A program made the translations under genes and the position numbers. From positions 466,501 to 530,500 of the forward strand of contig NZ_LT629733.1 of NCBI RefSeq assembly GCF_900104785.1: a stretch of 64,000 nt of DNA, read 5' to 3'. The DNA comes from Formosa sp. Hel1_31_208 (lineage in GTDB: Bacteria; Bacteroidota; Bacteroidia; Flavobacteriales; Flavobacteriaceae). The notes beneath the pieces were generated by a model that saw only the letters and a program-made list of their open reading frames with translations, did no database searches and had not been told where the DNA came from. Within the stretch, counting starts at the first letter, position 1. The number at the start of each line of letters is the position of its first letter. Positions 33,699-43,354 of the stretch are shown here, piece by piece.

Positions 33699-36600
33699 GT
33701 GAACCCATCCTCTCCCTTTACAATTTATAATGCCTCTGCCGGAAGCGGAAAAACCTTCACCATAGTTAAAGAATATCTGAAAATCTTATTCCAGTCAACC
33801 AACCACTTAGCATTCAAAAATAGCCTTGCACTAACGTTCACTAATAAAGCCGTTGGAGAAATGAAAGAGCGCATCATTGACATGCTCAAAGCATTTTCCG
33901 AAGAACATATTCTGGAAAACCCAAATAGTATGTTTGAAGTGTTGGTTGATGAATTGAATATAGAATCTAAACTACTTCATGAGAAATCTAAAGTCTTGTT
34001 AGAACGCATCGTTCATAATTATGCGGCATTTGATATTTCTACAATTGATAAATTTAATCATAGACTCATTAGAACCTTTGCTTATGACTTACAACTTCCA
34101 GTAAATTTTGAGGTTGAATTAGACACCGTTAATATACTTGGCAAAGCTGTTGATAGACTTATAGATAAAGCAGGAAGCGAACAAGAACTAACGCGCGCCT
34201 TGGTTGATTTTGCCATCGACAAAACTGACGACGATAAAAGCTGGAACATTGCTCACGACTTTAATAACGTTGCCAAACTATTAATCTATGAAAACGATAT
34301 TCCCTTTTTAAGAGAACTCGAAGATAAAACACTTCAAGATTTCAAAACACTCAGGGTAAATCTGCAAAAACAATTAGAAGAAGTAAAATCTCAAGTGATT
34401 GATATTTCTAACCAAGTTTTAGAATTAATTAATCGTAATCATATAGAACACAATGATTTTTCAAGTAGTTTTTTACCCAAGTATTTCATAAAGCTACGCG
34501 ATGGGAATTTCAATGTATCCTTCTCAACAAAGTGGCAAAACGATTTGATAGCTGGCGAAAACACCTATCCAAAGCGCGTAAATCCTGAGATTGCAGAAGC
34601 TATTGAACGTATTCAGCCAGAACTCAGTCAAACGTTTTTAGCAACGAAAGATGCTGTTTTCCGTATAAAATTTTTAAAAAATGCTTTAAAAAATATCACT
34701 CCTCTATCTGTATTGACTGCTATTGGTAAAACGCTACAAGAAATTAAAGATGAAGATGATATATTACTTATTTCAGAGTTTAACGCCATCATTCATTCAG
34801 AAATTCAAAAGCAACCTGCTCCCTTTATTTATGAACGTATTGGGGAAAAATTCAAACATTTTTTTATTGATGAATTTCAGGATACCTCAATCTTGCAATG
34901 GACCAATCTGCTTCCATTAATTGATAATGCTACTTCGTCCACAAATCTGAAAGGCGAAAATGGCTCCTTAATGTTAGTTGGTGATGCTAAACAGGCTATT
35001 TATCGATGGCGCGGTGGTCGAGCAGAGCAATTTATTGATTTATATACCAAACAGGCTAAGCCATTATCTGTAGAGCAGGCGATAAGAAATTTACCCAATA
35101 ATTATAGGAGTCATAAAACTATTGTGGATTTCAATAACGACTTCTTTATGCACTCCGCGGATACTATTTTTTCTAATCCAAAACACCAATTCATATATAA
35201 TAATGCCGAGCAAGAAGGGTTCGTCCAAAAGGAAGGCTATGTGGAGTTGTCTTTTTTAAATATTGAAGAAACAGATAAAAATGAATTGCATTGTCAAACC
35301 GTATTGGAAAAAATACAACTCGCAATATCCCATGGATATGCATTTAAAGACATTTGTATTATTATCAGAAAAACCAAAGAAGGTATTGCTATTGCTGAAT
35401 TTCTGAGTGAAGAGAACATCTCTATTGTATCTTCTGAAACTTTACTGCTTCAAAATTCTCCAGAAGTTCAATTTATTAATCACCTTATCACATATAGTTT
35501 ACAGCCTGAAAACCAAGAAATAAAGATAAAGCTGTTGGCATTTATTGCTGATTTCAAACTTGAAACTTCTGACAAACACAGTTTCTTAGAACCAATGATT
35601 GCCCTTAATGCGATTCAGTTATTTTCTCAATTAAATACTTATGGTTTTGGTTTTAATTATGCTGAATTTTTACAATTACCAATCTATGAAGCCGTTGAAA
35701 GTGTAATTAGAGGGTTTAACCTAAATACCTCCTCAAATGCCTATCTTCAGTTTTATTTGGATGAAGTGTTTGATTATTCTCAAAAGCATAACGCAAGCTT
35801 CTCTGGATTCTTGGAATTTTGGAATCGCAAAAAAGATAAACTGAGTATTGCAACACCATCTGGCAAAAATGCCATACAGATCATGACTATTCATAAGTCA
35901 AAAGGTTTAGAGTTCCCCGTTGTGATCTTCCCCTTTGCTAACCAAGATATCTATGCAGATATTAGTCCGAAGGTATGGTTCCCGGTAGATAAGAAAAAAC
36001 ATGAGGGGTTCCCGTATTTATATATCAATATGAATAAAGATCTTGAAGCCTTAAGCGAAAAAGGCGCGGAGCTATACCAAACTTATCGGTCTCAGTTAGA
36101 ATTAGACAGTTTAAATCTTTTATACGTAGTTTTAACTAGGGCTGTTGAACAATTATATGTAATATCTGAATATGATATTGATAAAAAGACACAAGCTGAA
36201 AAACTCACACATTATTCTGGATTATTCATTAACTATTTAAAATCTATTAATCGGTGGAATGATCAGCAATTAAATTACAGTTTTGGTGACCTTATGCAAA
36301 GACATCAAACTAAAAAAATTACAACTCAAACACTGGAGCAAACACAATTTATTTCAACTAAGAAAGAAGATCACAATCTCAATATATTAACAAACTCTGG
36401 ATCTTTATGGGATACTGCTCAAGAATACGCCATTGAACGCGGTAATTTGATTCATCAAATCATGTCTATGATAAAAACTCATGACGATATCGAATTTGCT
36501 TTAACCCATTTTTTAGACTTAGGGCAAATTGATAGGCAACAGCACCAGCAATTAAAACCTTTAGTTGAACATATCACAAACCACAAAAAGTTGAGCCATT

Positions 36601-36854
36601 TATTCGAAAGTGGCTTGCATATTATCAATGAACGCGACATCATTTCTAAAAACGGCAAAATATGGCGACCAGATCGTGTAGTTATTAATTATCAGAAAGA
36701 GGCTACAATTATTGATTATAAGACAGGAGCTGAGAGCTCTAAACACCAAGAACAACTTTTCGATTATCAATTGGTTTTAGAAGAAATGAATTTTAAGGTT
36801 ATAAAAAAGGTTCTGATCTATATTAATGATGCTATTGTGATAAAAGAATTTTAA
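33699..36854 (+). CDS. addA: AddA-like UvrD/RecB-type helicase-nuclease
   Basis: The 1051-residue protein has a superfamily 1 helicase body: Walker A NASAGSGKTFT (residues 11-21), Walker B FIDEFQDTS near 390, then VGDAKQAIYRWRGG and TIHKSKGLEFPVVIFPF. A C-terminal PD-(D/E)xK nuclease has RPDRVVI and IDYKTG near residues 989-1006. It should resect double-strand breaks with the AddB-like protein encoded about 2.8 kb downstream. It starts with GTG at 33699; the Walker A motif follows immediately, leaving no room for another start. The next gene begins 21 bases after it. Confidence 0.9.
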   Translation: MNPSSPFTIYNASAGSGKTFTIVKEYLKILFQSTNHLAFKNSLALTFTNKAVGEMKERIIDMLKAFSEEHILENPNSMFEVLVDELNIESKLLHEKSKVLLERIVHNYAAFDISTIDKFNHRLIRTFAYDLQLPVNFEVELDTVNILGKAVDRLIDKAGSEQELTRALVDFAIDKTDDDKSWNIAHDFNNVAKLLIYENDIPFLRELEDKTLQDFKTLRVNLQKQLEEVKSQVIDISNQVLELINRNHIEHNDFSSSFLPKYFIKLRDGNFNVSFSTKWQNDLIAGENTYPKRVNPEIAEAIERIQPELSQTFLATKDAVFRIKFLKNALKNITPLSVLTAIGKTLQEIKDEDDILLISEFNAIIHSEIQKQPAPFIYERIGEKFKHFFIDEFQDTSILQWTNLLPLIDNATSSTNLKGENGSLMLVGDAKQAIYRWRGGRAEQFIDLYTKQAKPLSVEQAIRNLPNNYRSHKTIVDFNNDFFMHSADTIFSNPKHQFIYNNAEQEGFVQKEGYVELSFLNIEETDKNELHCQTVLEKIQLAISHGYAFKDICIIIRKTKEGIAIAEFLSEENISIVSSETLLLQNSPEVQFINHLITYSLQPENQEIKIKLLAFIADFKLETSDKHSFLEPMIALNAIQLFSQLNTYGFGFNYAEFLQLPIYEAVESVIRGFNLNTSSNAYLQFYLDEVFDYSQKHNASFSGFLEFWNRKKDKLSIATPSGKNAIQIMTIHKSKGLEFPVVIFPFANQDIYADISPKVWFPVDKKKHEGFPYLYINMNKDLEALSEKGAELYQTYRSQLELDSLNLLYVVLTRAVEQLYVISEYDIDKKTQAEKLTHYSGLFINYLKSINRWNDQQLNYSFGDLMQRHQTKKITTQTLEQTQFISTKKEDHNLNILTNSGSLWDTAQEYAIERGNLIHQIMSMIKTHDDIEFALTHFLDLGQIDRQQHQQLKPLVEHITNHKKLSHLFESGLHIINERDIISKNGKIWRPDRVVINYQKEATIIDYKTGAESSKHQEQLFDYQLVLEEMNFKVIKKVLIYINDAIVIKEF

Positions 36855-36875
36855 ATTTGTAAAAAAATAGCACAC

Positions 36876-38069
36876 ATGTACGGAAACATACAAAAACACT
36901 TACAAAACGAAATACAATCTATAAAAGATGACGGACTTTTTAAGGAAGAACGCATTATTACCTCACCTCAAGGTCCAGAGATAACTCTAAGCACAGGACA
37001 AACGGTTCTAAATTTTTGTGCGAATAACTACTTAGGCCTCTCTTCCCATCCAGAAGTAGTTCAAGCGGCAAAAGACGCATTAGACACACATGGCTTTGGC
37101 ATGTCTTCTGTGCGTTTCATTTGTGGAACACAAGACATACATAAAGAATTAGAACAAAAGATAGCAGATTTCTATGGCACCGAAGACACCATACTGTACG
37201 CTGCTGCTTTTGATGCTAATGGTGGCGTTTTTGAACCCTTATTAGGTAAAGAGGATGCTATTATATCAGATTCATTAAATCATGCTTCAATTATTGATGG
37301 TGTGCGTCTTTGCAAAGCAGCGCGTTATCGCTATGCCAATAATAACATGGTGGATTTAGAAAAACAGTTGATTGCGGCTAATGAGAATGGCGCTCGATTT
37401 AAGATTATTGTCACTGATGGTGTATTCTCCATGGATGGGCTTTTAGCTCCATTAGATAAAATATGTGATTTAGCAGATAAATATGACGCTCTTGTCATGA
37501 TTGATGAATGTCATGCAACTGGTTTTATCGGTGAAACTGGTCGCGGAACATTAGAAGAGAAAGGTGTTTTAGATCGTATTGACATCATAACAGGAACTTT
37601 AGGTAAAGCCATGGGCGGAGCTATGGGCGGTTACACTACTGCTAAAAAAGAAGTTATCGAAATATTACGTCAGCGATCGAGACCTTATTTGTTTTCAAAT
37701 TCACTTGCACCCGCAATAGTTGGTGCTTCTATAAAAGTGTTTGATATGCTTGCCAATGACACTACATTAAGAGATACATTAGAAAAAAATACTATTTATT
37801 TTAAAAAAGAAATAAAAGCTGCTGGATTCGATATTGTTGATGGTGATTCGGCCATTGTCCCAGTCATGCTCTACGACGCAAAATTATCTCAAACTATGGC
37901 GAAAATGCTACTTGACGAGGGCATATATGTAATTGGCTTCTTTTTCCCAGTAGTACCAAGAGAAAAAGCTCGAATAAGAGTACAACTTTCTGCTGCACAT
38001 ACAAAAACACATTTAGACAAGGCTATTGCTGCGTTTATTAAGGTAGGTAAAACATTGGAAATTATTTAA
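36876..38069 (+). CDS. kbl: glycine C-acetyltransferase (2-amino-3-ketobutyrate CoA ligase)
   Basis: The 397-residue PLP enzyme of the alpha-oxoamine synthase family has LNHASIIDG and the PLP-Lys segment [25 protein letters not shown] and [10 protein letters not shown] precede them. Kbl cleaves 2-amino-3-ketobutyrate to glycine and acetyl-CoA in threonine breakdown. Start and end sequences fit Kbl better than BioF or HemA. Its usual partner tdh is not next to it. It lies 21 bases after the addA-like gene. Confidence 0.93.
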   Translation: MYGNIQKHLQNEIQSIKDDGLFKEERIITSPQGPEITLSTGQTVLNFCANNYLGLSSHPEVVQAAKDALDTHGFGMSSVRFICGTQDIHKELEQKIADFYGTEDTILYAAAFDANGGVFEPLLGKEDAIISDSLNHASIIDGVRLCKAARYRYANNNMVDLEKQLIAANENGARFKIIVTDGVFSMDGLLAPLDKICDLADKYDALVMIDECHATGFIGETGRGTLEEKGVLDRIDIITGTLGKAMGGAMGGYTTAKKEVIEILRQRSRPYLFSNSLAPAIVGASIKVFDMLANDTTLRDTLEKNTIYFKKEIKAAGFDIVDGDSAIVPVMLYDAKLSQTMAKMLLDEGIYVIGFFFPVVPREKARIRVQLSAAHTKTHLDKAIAAFIKVGKTLEII

Positions 38070-38116
38070 AATCAGTCCAAACTCCCTATTTTTAGTACAA
38101 ATAATCAATATTTTTA

Positions 38117-38124
38117 TATATTTG
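38117..38124 (+). promoter_or_regulatory. -7 promoter element of the ompA gene
   Basis: TATATTTG matches TAnnTTTG and gives a leader of about 65 bases before the ATG at 38195. Confidence 0.55.
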
Positions 38125-38194
38125 TCTTTGTTAATAAAATTTAACAACTTACTTTTGCTTACAATTAACACTTAAAATTAAAATTATTTAGAAT

Positions 38195-39556
38195 ATGAAA
38201 AATCTTAGCAGATTATTTTTCGCTTTGTTGCTAGTATTAAGCTTCAATGCTAATGCACAAGATGACAACAATCCTTGGAAGATTACTCTTGGTGCAAATG
38301 CAGTTGATCTTTATCCTGTTGGAGAAGATGCTCCTTTAGGTTCTTATTTCGATGAGTTCTTCAATGCAGAAGATCATTGGAACATCTTACCTTCTCTTTC
38401 TTCGTTATCTGTTTCTAGATACCTAAGCGATGGATTTACGTTCACTGCTGCTGGATCTATAAATGAAATTAGTAAAATTGGAGACTCTACTGCTGATGAC
38501 TTAACATACTATGCTTTAGATGGTGCAGTATCTTACAGTTTTGCAGACCTAATTAAATCTACAAAAATTGACCCTTATTTAGGTGTTGGTGGTGGTTACA
38601 CTTGGGTAGATGAAATTGGTGCAGGTACTTTAAACGGTACTTTAGGATTGAACTACTGGTTATCTGAAAATATCGGATTAACGGCTCAATCATCTTACAA
38701 GCATGCTTTTGAAGATTACTTGCCTAAGCATTGGCAACACACAGTTGGTGTTTCTATCCGTTTTGGAGGAAAAGATACTGACGGTGATGGTGTATATGAC
38801 AAAGATGACGCTTGTCCAGATGTACCTGGTTTAGAAGAATTTAATGGCTGTCCAGATTCTGACAGTGATGGTATCGAAGATGCTAAAGATGATTGTCCAA
38901 ACGAAGCTGGTTTAGCTGAATTTAACGGTTGTCCAGATTCTGATAGTGATGGTGTTGCTGACAAGTCTGATGACTGTCCAACTGTTGCTGGTTTGAAAGA
39001 ATTAAATGGATGTCCTGATGCTGACGGTGACGGTGTTGCTGACAAAGATGACCAATGTCCAAATGAAAAAGGCCCTTCTGCTAACAAAGGATGCCCATGG
39101 CCAGATACTGATGGTGATGGTGTACTAGATAAAGATGATAAGTGTCCTAACGAAGCAGGAACTGTTGCTAACAACGGTTGTCCAGAAGTTAAGCCAACTC
39201 CTGAAGTTGTGAAAGCATTAAATACATATGCAAGATCAATTTTGTTTGATACTGGTAAAGCATCATTCAAAGCTGAAACAGATAAAGTATTACAAGCTAT
39301 GGTAGTAATCTTTAAAGAATACCCAAGAGCAGATTTCGCAATCGAAGGTCATACTGATAGCGTAGGTTCTAAATCTACGAACCAAGCTTTATCTACTAGA
39401 AGAGCTAACGCAGTAAGAGATTATTTAATCGCTAATGGTATTAATGCAGATAGATTAACTGCAAACGGATTTGGTGAAGATAATCCTATCGCTACTAACA
39501 AAACTAGAGCTGGTAGATCAGAAAACAGACGTGTTGAAGTAAAGTTGAAAAACTAA
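38195..39556 (+). CDS. OmpA-family outer-membrane protein with TSP3 repeats
   Basis: The 453-residue protein has a signal peptide (residues 1-21, ending NANAQ), an N-terminal outer-membrane barrel to about residue 190, and five thrombospondin type-3 calcium-binding repeats (194-331). A C-terminal OmpA peptidoglycan-binding domain follows ([42 protein letters not shown]). It links the outer membrane to the cell wall. Codon use is strongly biased toward preferred codons, as in abundant proteins. It has its own promoter and terminator. Confidence 0.95.
   Translation: MKNLSRLFFALLLVLSFNANAQDDNNPWKITLGANAVDLYPVGEDAPLGSYFDEFFNAEDHWNILPSLSSLSVSRYLSDGFTFTAAGSINEISKIGDSTADDLTYYALDGAVSYSFADLIKSTKIDPYLGVGGGYTWVDEIGAGTLNGTLGLNYWLSENIGLTAQSSYKHAFEDYLPKHWQHTVGVSIRFGGKDTDGDGVYDKDDACPDVPGLEEFNGCPDSDSDGIEDAKDDCPNEAGLAEFNGCPDSDSDGVADKSDDCPTVAGLKELNGCPDADGDGVADKDDQCPNEKGPSANKGCPWPDTDGDGVLDKDDKCPNEAGTVANNGCPEVKPTPEVVKALNTYARSILFDTGKASFKAETDKVLQAMVVIFKEYPRADFAIEGHTDSVGSKSTNQALSTRRANAVRDYLIANGINADRLTANGFGEDNPIATNKTRAGRSENRRVEVKLKN
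38774..39187 (+). repeat. five tandem TSP3 repeats within ompA
   Basis: Units read D-x-D-x-D-G-x-x-D-x-x-D-x-CP followed by a spacer ending in GCP, with Cys pairs at regular spacing. The fourth unit has an extra W ([11 protein letters not shown]). The antisense strand gives a long frame only because of this repetition. Confidence 0.9.
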
Positions 39557-39581
39557 TAAAGTACTTCTAAAAATATATTTT

Positions 39582-39610
39582 AAAAACGCTCCGATATTCG
39601 GAGCGTTTTT
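39582..39610 (+). terminator. Rho-independent terminator after ompA
   Basis: A 13-bp perfect stem (AAAAACGCTCCGA with TCGGAGCGTTTTT), a TAT loop and a T run. Confidence 0.9.
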
Positions 39611-39622
39611 TATTTTTATAGG

Positions 39623-42379
39623 ATGAGAACATTCATAGACGAGGTCATTCTTGATTTAATTAAAAAAGAGCATGATATTTCTCAATTATCATTTGTCTTA
39701 CCCAGTAAACGTGCAGGTACATATCTAAGACATACCATCTCGCGGCACGTTAACCAAACTATTTTTTCTCCAGATATTCTTTCTATTGAAGAGTTTATAG
39801 AAATACTCTCAGACCTTCAATATGCTACCAATGCAGAATTGCTTTTTGAGTTTTATAGCGTGTATCTTAAGCTTACCCCAAAACAACATGTCGAACCCTT
39901 TGAAAAGTTTTCCAAATGGGCTCAAATACTCCTTCAGGATTTTAATGAAATAGACCGTTATCTCATTTCTCCAAATAAAGTCTTTGACTATTTAAGTTCT
40001 ATAAAAGAACTTGAGCATTGGTCGTTAAATGAGAACCCAACAACTTATATCAAGAACTATCTTGAATTCTGGAATCGATTAAAATTTTATTACGCTGAAC
40101 TACAAAATAAATTAAGACAACATAAAAAGGGTTATCAAGGTTTCGTGTATAGAGAAGCCGTTCAAAACATAGAACAATTTATTAGTTTAAATACAGAAAA
40201 GACCTTCGTTTTTATTGGTTTTAATGCACTTAACAAAGCCGAAGAACTAATTATACAAGAACTACTACAACAAGATTTAGCTCTGGTATATTGGGATATA
40301 GATGAGACATTTATTAATAACCCGATACACGACGCTGGCCTTTTTACCCGAACCCATAAAAAGCAATGGACCTATTATCAAAAACACGAATTTAACTGGA
40401 TAGGAAATCACTACTCTGAAGAGAAAAACATCAACGTCATTGGTGCTCCAAAAAATATCAGTCAAATAAAATATGTTGGGGAACTGCTGCACCAAATGCA
40501 TGCTAAAAAAGGAAATCTAGAGAATACAGCTGTTATTTTAGGAGATGAAACTTTGTTATTGCCTTTACTTAATTCGTTGCCTCAATCAATTAGAGATGTT
40601 AATATTACCATGGGACTGCCGTTGAAAGTAATCCCTCTGGCAAGTTTGTTTGAGATGCTGTTCAGTATTCATAAAACTAAAACATTTTCCTTTTATTATA
40701 AAGATGTGATTGATATATTATCCAATCCCTTTGTTCGTGTTTTGTTTGAAAATGACTCTCATAATGTGGCTCAAGATATTATTGATCATATTCAATACCA
40801 TAATAAGGTTTATTTAAATTTAGAAGATTTAAAAGCACTTGCTAAACTATTTAAAGAGAGTATTAGTTTAATCTTTGGAATTTGGGACAACGACACTAGT
40901 CAAGCCATTAAAAACTGTGTTCTCCTTATCTTACAGATTAAAGCAAAATTAGATCTTGATAAATCTAAAAATCTTCTCTCACTAGAATACTTATACCGTT
41001 TTAATCAAGTATTTAATACCCTAGACAACTTAAATGCCTCATTTTCACATATCAATTCTGTAGTGACTCTTTTTAGCTTGTATCGGGAACTTATCAAAAG
41101 TGAAACATTAGACTTTAAAGGCGAGCCCTTACAAGGTTTACAAATTATGGGAATGTTAGAATCACGTGTGCTTGATTTTGAAACTATCATCTTAACTTCT
41201 GTAAATGAAGGTGTTTTACCCGCAGGAAAAAGCAATAATTCATTTATTCCATTCGACGTGAAGGTAGAAAACAACCTGCCGACTTATAAAGAAAAAGACG
41301 CTGTATATACCTATCATTTTTATCGTTTATTGCAACGCGCCAAAACTGCTTATATTCTATACAATACCGAACCAGACGTTCTTAATGGTGGTGAAAAGAG
41401 TAGATTTATTACGCAATTGGAAGTCGATGGATGTCATGATATCAAACAGCAAGTAGTCGCACCAAAAGTACCTTCAATACAAACTAAAACACTTAGTATA
41501 CAAAAAACACCTGACGTAATAAGTAGGTTGAATACTATTGCCTCCAAGGGGTTTTCACCTTCGTCCTTAACTAATTATATTCGAAATCCCATTGATTTCT
41601 ATTACGAAAAGATTTTAGGTATTAAACAGTACGAAGAAGTGGAAGAAAATGTGGCTTTCAATACCTTAGGAACCGTCATTCATAATACACTAGAAGATTT
41701 TTATCACCCGCTGGTTGGCGAATTTCTAACCACAAGCCATATCAATAATATGTTCGCGAAAATTCATGCTCGAGTGACTTCAAACTTTAAAACCGAATTT
41801 AAAGATGGCGATATGACCAGGGGTAAAAATCTTATCATTTTTGAAATTGCTCAAAGATATATTTCAAATTTTTTAAATCTTGAATTGGATGATGTTAAAC
41901 GAGGCAATAAAATAAAAATATTGGCTATTGAAGCCAATAATAAGGTTTCAGTTTATATTGATAGATTATCAAAAACAGTGAACCTCACTGGAAAAGTTGA
42001 CCGTATTGATAAATACAATGGTACAATCCGAATTATTGATTACAAAACAGGAAGAGTCGATGCTAGTAAAGTAGAAATAGTAAATTGGGAAGACCTCACA
42101 ACAGACTACACTAAATACAGTAAAAGTTTCCAGATTCTCATGTATGCATATATGATGCACAAAGCCAATAGTATTGTGTTACCAGTAGAAGCAGGTATTA
42201 TTTCATTCAAGAACTTGAATTCGGGCGTGCTCAAATTTGCAATTAAACCATCAACGCATAGTAGGACCAAGAACCAAATAATTTCGATGGAAACACTTGA
42301 TGCCTTCGAAATTGAGCTTAAAAAATTAATTTGTGAAATTTATGACCCAAACATAGATTTCATTGAAAAGGAAGTATAG
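39623..42379 (+). CDS. addB: AddB-like PD-(D/E)xK nuclease
   Basis: The 918-residue protein has an inactive helicase-like N-terminal body (SFVLPSKRAGTYLRH at residues 22-36, without a Walker A lysine) and a C-terminal nuclease with KVDRIDK, RIIDYKTG (about residues 792-811) and QILMYAYMM. This is the AddB/RexB layout. The AddB iron-sulfur cysteines are missing: the usual Y-x-x-C-P-x-x-F position reads YIRNPIDFYY. It probably partners the AddA-like protein in break resection. The ATG at 39623 comes 12 bases after the ompA terminator, and the next gene starts 2 bases after its stop. Confidence 0.85.
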   Translation: MRTFIDEVILDLIKKEHDISQLSFVLPSKRAGTYLRHTISRHVNQTIFSPDILSIEEFIEILSDLQYATNAELLFEFYSVYLKLTPKQHVEPFEKFSKWAQILLQDFNEIDRYLISPNKVFDYLSSIKELEHWSLNENPTTYIKNYLEFWNRLKFYYAELQNKLRQHKKGYQGFVYREAVQNIEQFISLNTEKTFVFIGFNALNKAEELIIQELLQQDLALVYWDIDETFINNPIHDAGLFTRTHKKQWTYYQKHEFNWIGNHYSEEKNINVIGAPKNISQIKYVGELLHQMHAKKGNLENTAVILGDETLLLPLLNSLPQSIRDVNITMGLPLKVIPLASLFEMLFSIHKTKTFSFYYKDVIDILSNPFVRVLFENDSHNVAQDIIDHIQYHNKVYLNLEDLKALAKLFKESISLIFGIWDNDTSQAIKNCVLLILQIKAKLDLDKSKNLLSLEYLYRFNQVFNTLDNLNASFSHINSVVTLFSLYRELIKSETLDFKGEPLQGLQIMGMLESRVLDFETIILTSVNEGVLPAGKSNNSFIPFDVKVENNLPTYKEKDAVYTYHFYRLLQRAKTAYILYNTEPDVLNGGEKSRFITQLEVDGCHDIKQQVVAPKVPSIQTKTLSIQKTPDVISRLNTIASKGFSPSSLTNYIRNPIDFYYEKILGIKQYEEVEENVAFNTLGTVIHNTLEDFYHPLVGEFLTTSHINNMFAKIHARVTSNFKTEFKDGDMTRGKNLIIFEIAQRYISNFLNLELDDVKRGNKIKILAIEANNKVSVYIDRLSKTVNLTGKVDRIDKYNGTIRIIDYKTGRVDASKVEIVNWEDLTTDYTKYSKSFQILMYAYMMHKANSIVLPVEAGIISFKNLNSGVLKFAIKPSTHSRTKNQIISMETLDAFEIELKKLICEIYDPNIDFIEKEV

Positions 42380-42381
42380 TC

Positions 42382-43224
42382 ATGACCCATAAAAATCAAG
42401 TTATACACAGAACAAACAATAAGCCCATTTTGTATGATTTATATTTCAATCCTAGTAATAAGCCAAAACCATTAGTTATATTTTGTCATGGTTACAAGGG
42501 CTTCAAAGATTGGGGGTGTTGGGATCTTGTTGCCGAACGTTTTAGTAAAGAGGCTATTTTCTTTGCCAAATTCAACTTCTCTCATAATGGCGGAACTATA
42601 GAAAACCCCATTGATTTCCCTGATTTAAATGCGTTTGCAGAAAACAATTATAGTAAAGAATTAGATGATTTGAATGCGGTTATTGACTTATTACTTTCTA
42701 AAGATTTTAACTATTACCATGACATAGACCCAAATAATGTCACCTTAATAGGACACTCTAGAGGAGGCGGGATTTCTATCATTAAAACATCCGAAAACAA
42801 ACGCATTACAAAGTTAATCACTTGGGCGAGTGTAAGTGATTTTAGCTCTCGGTTTGGTTCAACTGATGCTATCTTAAATTGGCGTATAGCTGGGGTAAAA
42901 TATGTTCTTAATGGCAGAACGAAACAGCAAATGCCTCATCATTTTCAGTTTTATAAGGATTTTAAAGACCATGAGGAACGTCTGCATATAGAATCTGCGG
43001 CCAAGCAAATAAAAGTTCCTTCATTGATCATTCATGCCAAAGGTGATGTGGCCGTAAAATTTTCTGAAGCTGAAGCTCTAAAGTCATGGAGTGCAAAAGC
43101 AATGCTCATAGCAATCGAAGGTTCAAATCATGTCTTCGGAGCGAGTCATCCCTGGAAATCAAATGTCTTGCCTAACCAACTGAAATATGTAGTAGAACAA
43201 AGTATTGATTTTATAAAATCTTAG
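42382..43224 (+). CDS. alpha/beta hydrolase (dienelactone hydrolase/acyl-peptidase-like)
   Basis: The 280-residue enzyme has an oxyanion segment IFCHGYKGFKDWG, a nucleophile Ser in LIGHSRGGG near residue 130, an Asp in HAKGDVAV and a final His in GSNHVFGASHPW. The chain is complete and has no signal peptide. The substrate is unknown. It starts two bases after the addB-like stop, so the two are probably translated together. Confidence 0.88.
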   Translation: MTHKNQVIHRTNNKPILYDLYFNPSNKPKPLVIFCHGYKGFKDWGCWDLVAERFSKEAIFFAKFNFSHNGGTIENPIDFPDLNAFAENNYSKELDDLNAVIDLLLSKDFNYYHDIDPNNVTLIGHSRGGGISIIKTSENKRITKLITWASVSDFSSRFGSTDAILNWRIAGVKYVLNGRTKQQMPHHFQFYKDFKDHEERLHIESAAKQIKVPSLIIHAKGDVAVKFSEAEALKSWSAKAMLIAIEGSNHVFGASHPWKSNVLPNQLKYVVEQSIDFIKS

Positions 43225-43239
43225 ATGCCTTAATAAGGC

Positions 43240-43267
43240 AAAAAACCTGTTCTTTCGAACAAGTTTT
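43240..43267 (-). terminator. terminator of the uspA-tRNA-Ala transcript
   Basis: On the minus strand AAAACTTGTTC pairs with GAACAGGTTTT, including one G-U, around a GAAA loop and runs into six T. The match is complete only for the minus-strand RNA (C-A mismatch on plus), which fixes its direction. Confidence 0.75.
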
Positions 43268-43277
43268 CTGCTTGATG

Positions 43278-43351
43278 TGGAGAAGATGGGATTCGAACCC
43301 ACGACCTCTTGACTGCCAGTCAAGCGCTCTAGCCAACTGAGCTACATCCCC
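43278..43351 (-). tRNA. tRNA-Ala (anticodon GGC)
   Basis: A 74-base cloverleaf is visible: acceptor GGGGATG/CTTCTCC with the G3-U70 alanine identity pair (T6-T67 is a mismatch) and D arm GCTC/GAGC. The anticodon stem CTTGA/TCAAG encloses loop CTGGCAG, and the T arm is GTGGG-TTCGAAT-CCCAT. The CCA end is not encoded (A73 is followed by CAT). The 5' end is only three bases from the stop of the usp gene. Confidence 0.95.
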
Positions 43352-43354
43352 AAA

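Noticed and set aside
38716..39270. Long antisense frame (184 codons) with a repeated [13 protein letters not shown] pattern opposite ompA
   Set aside because: It is the mirror of the TSP3 repeats and strongly biased codons of the sense gene; it has no start context, and the OmpA reading is certain.
43227..43239. Palindrome GCCTTAATAAGGC after the hydrolase gene
   Set aside because: Short, and directly beside the T run of the better minus-strand terminator; not annotated as a separate element.
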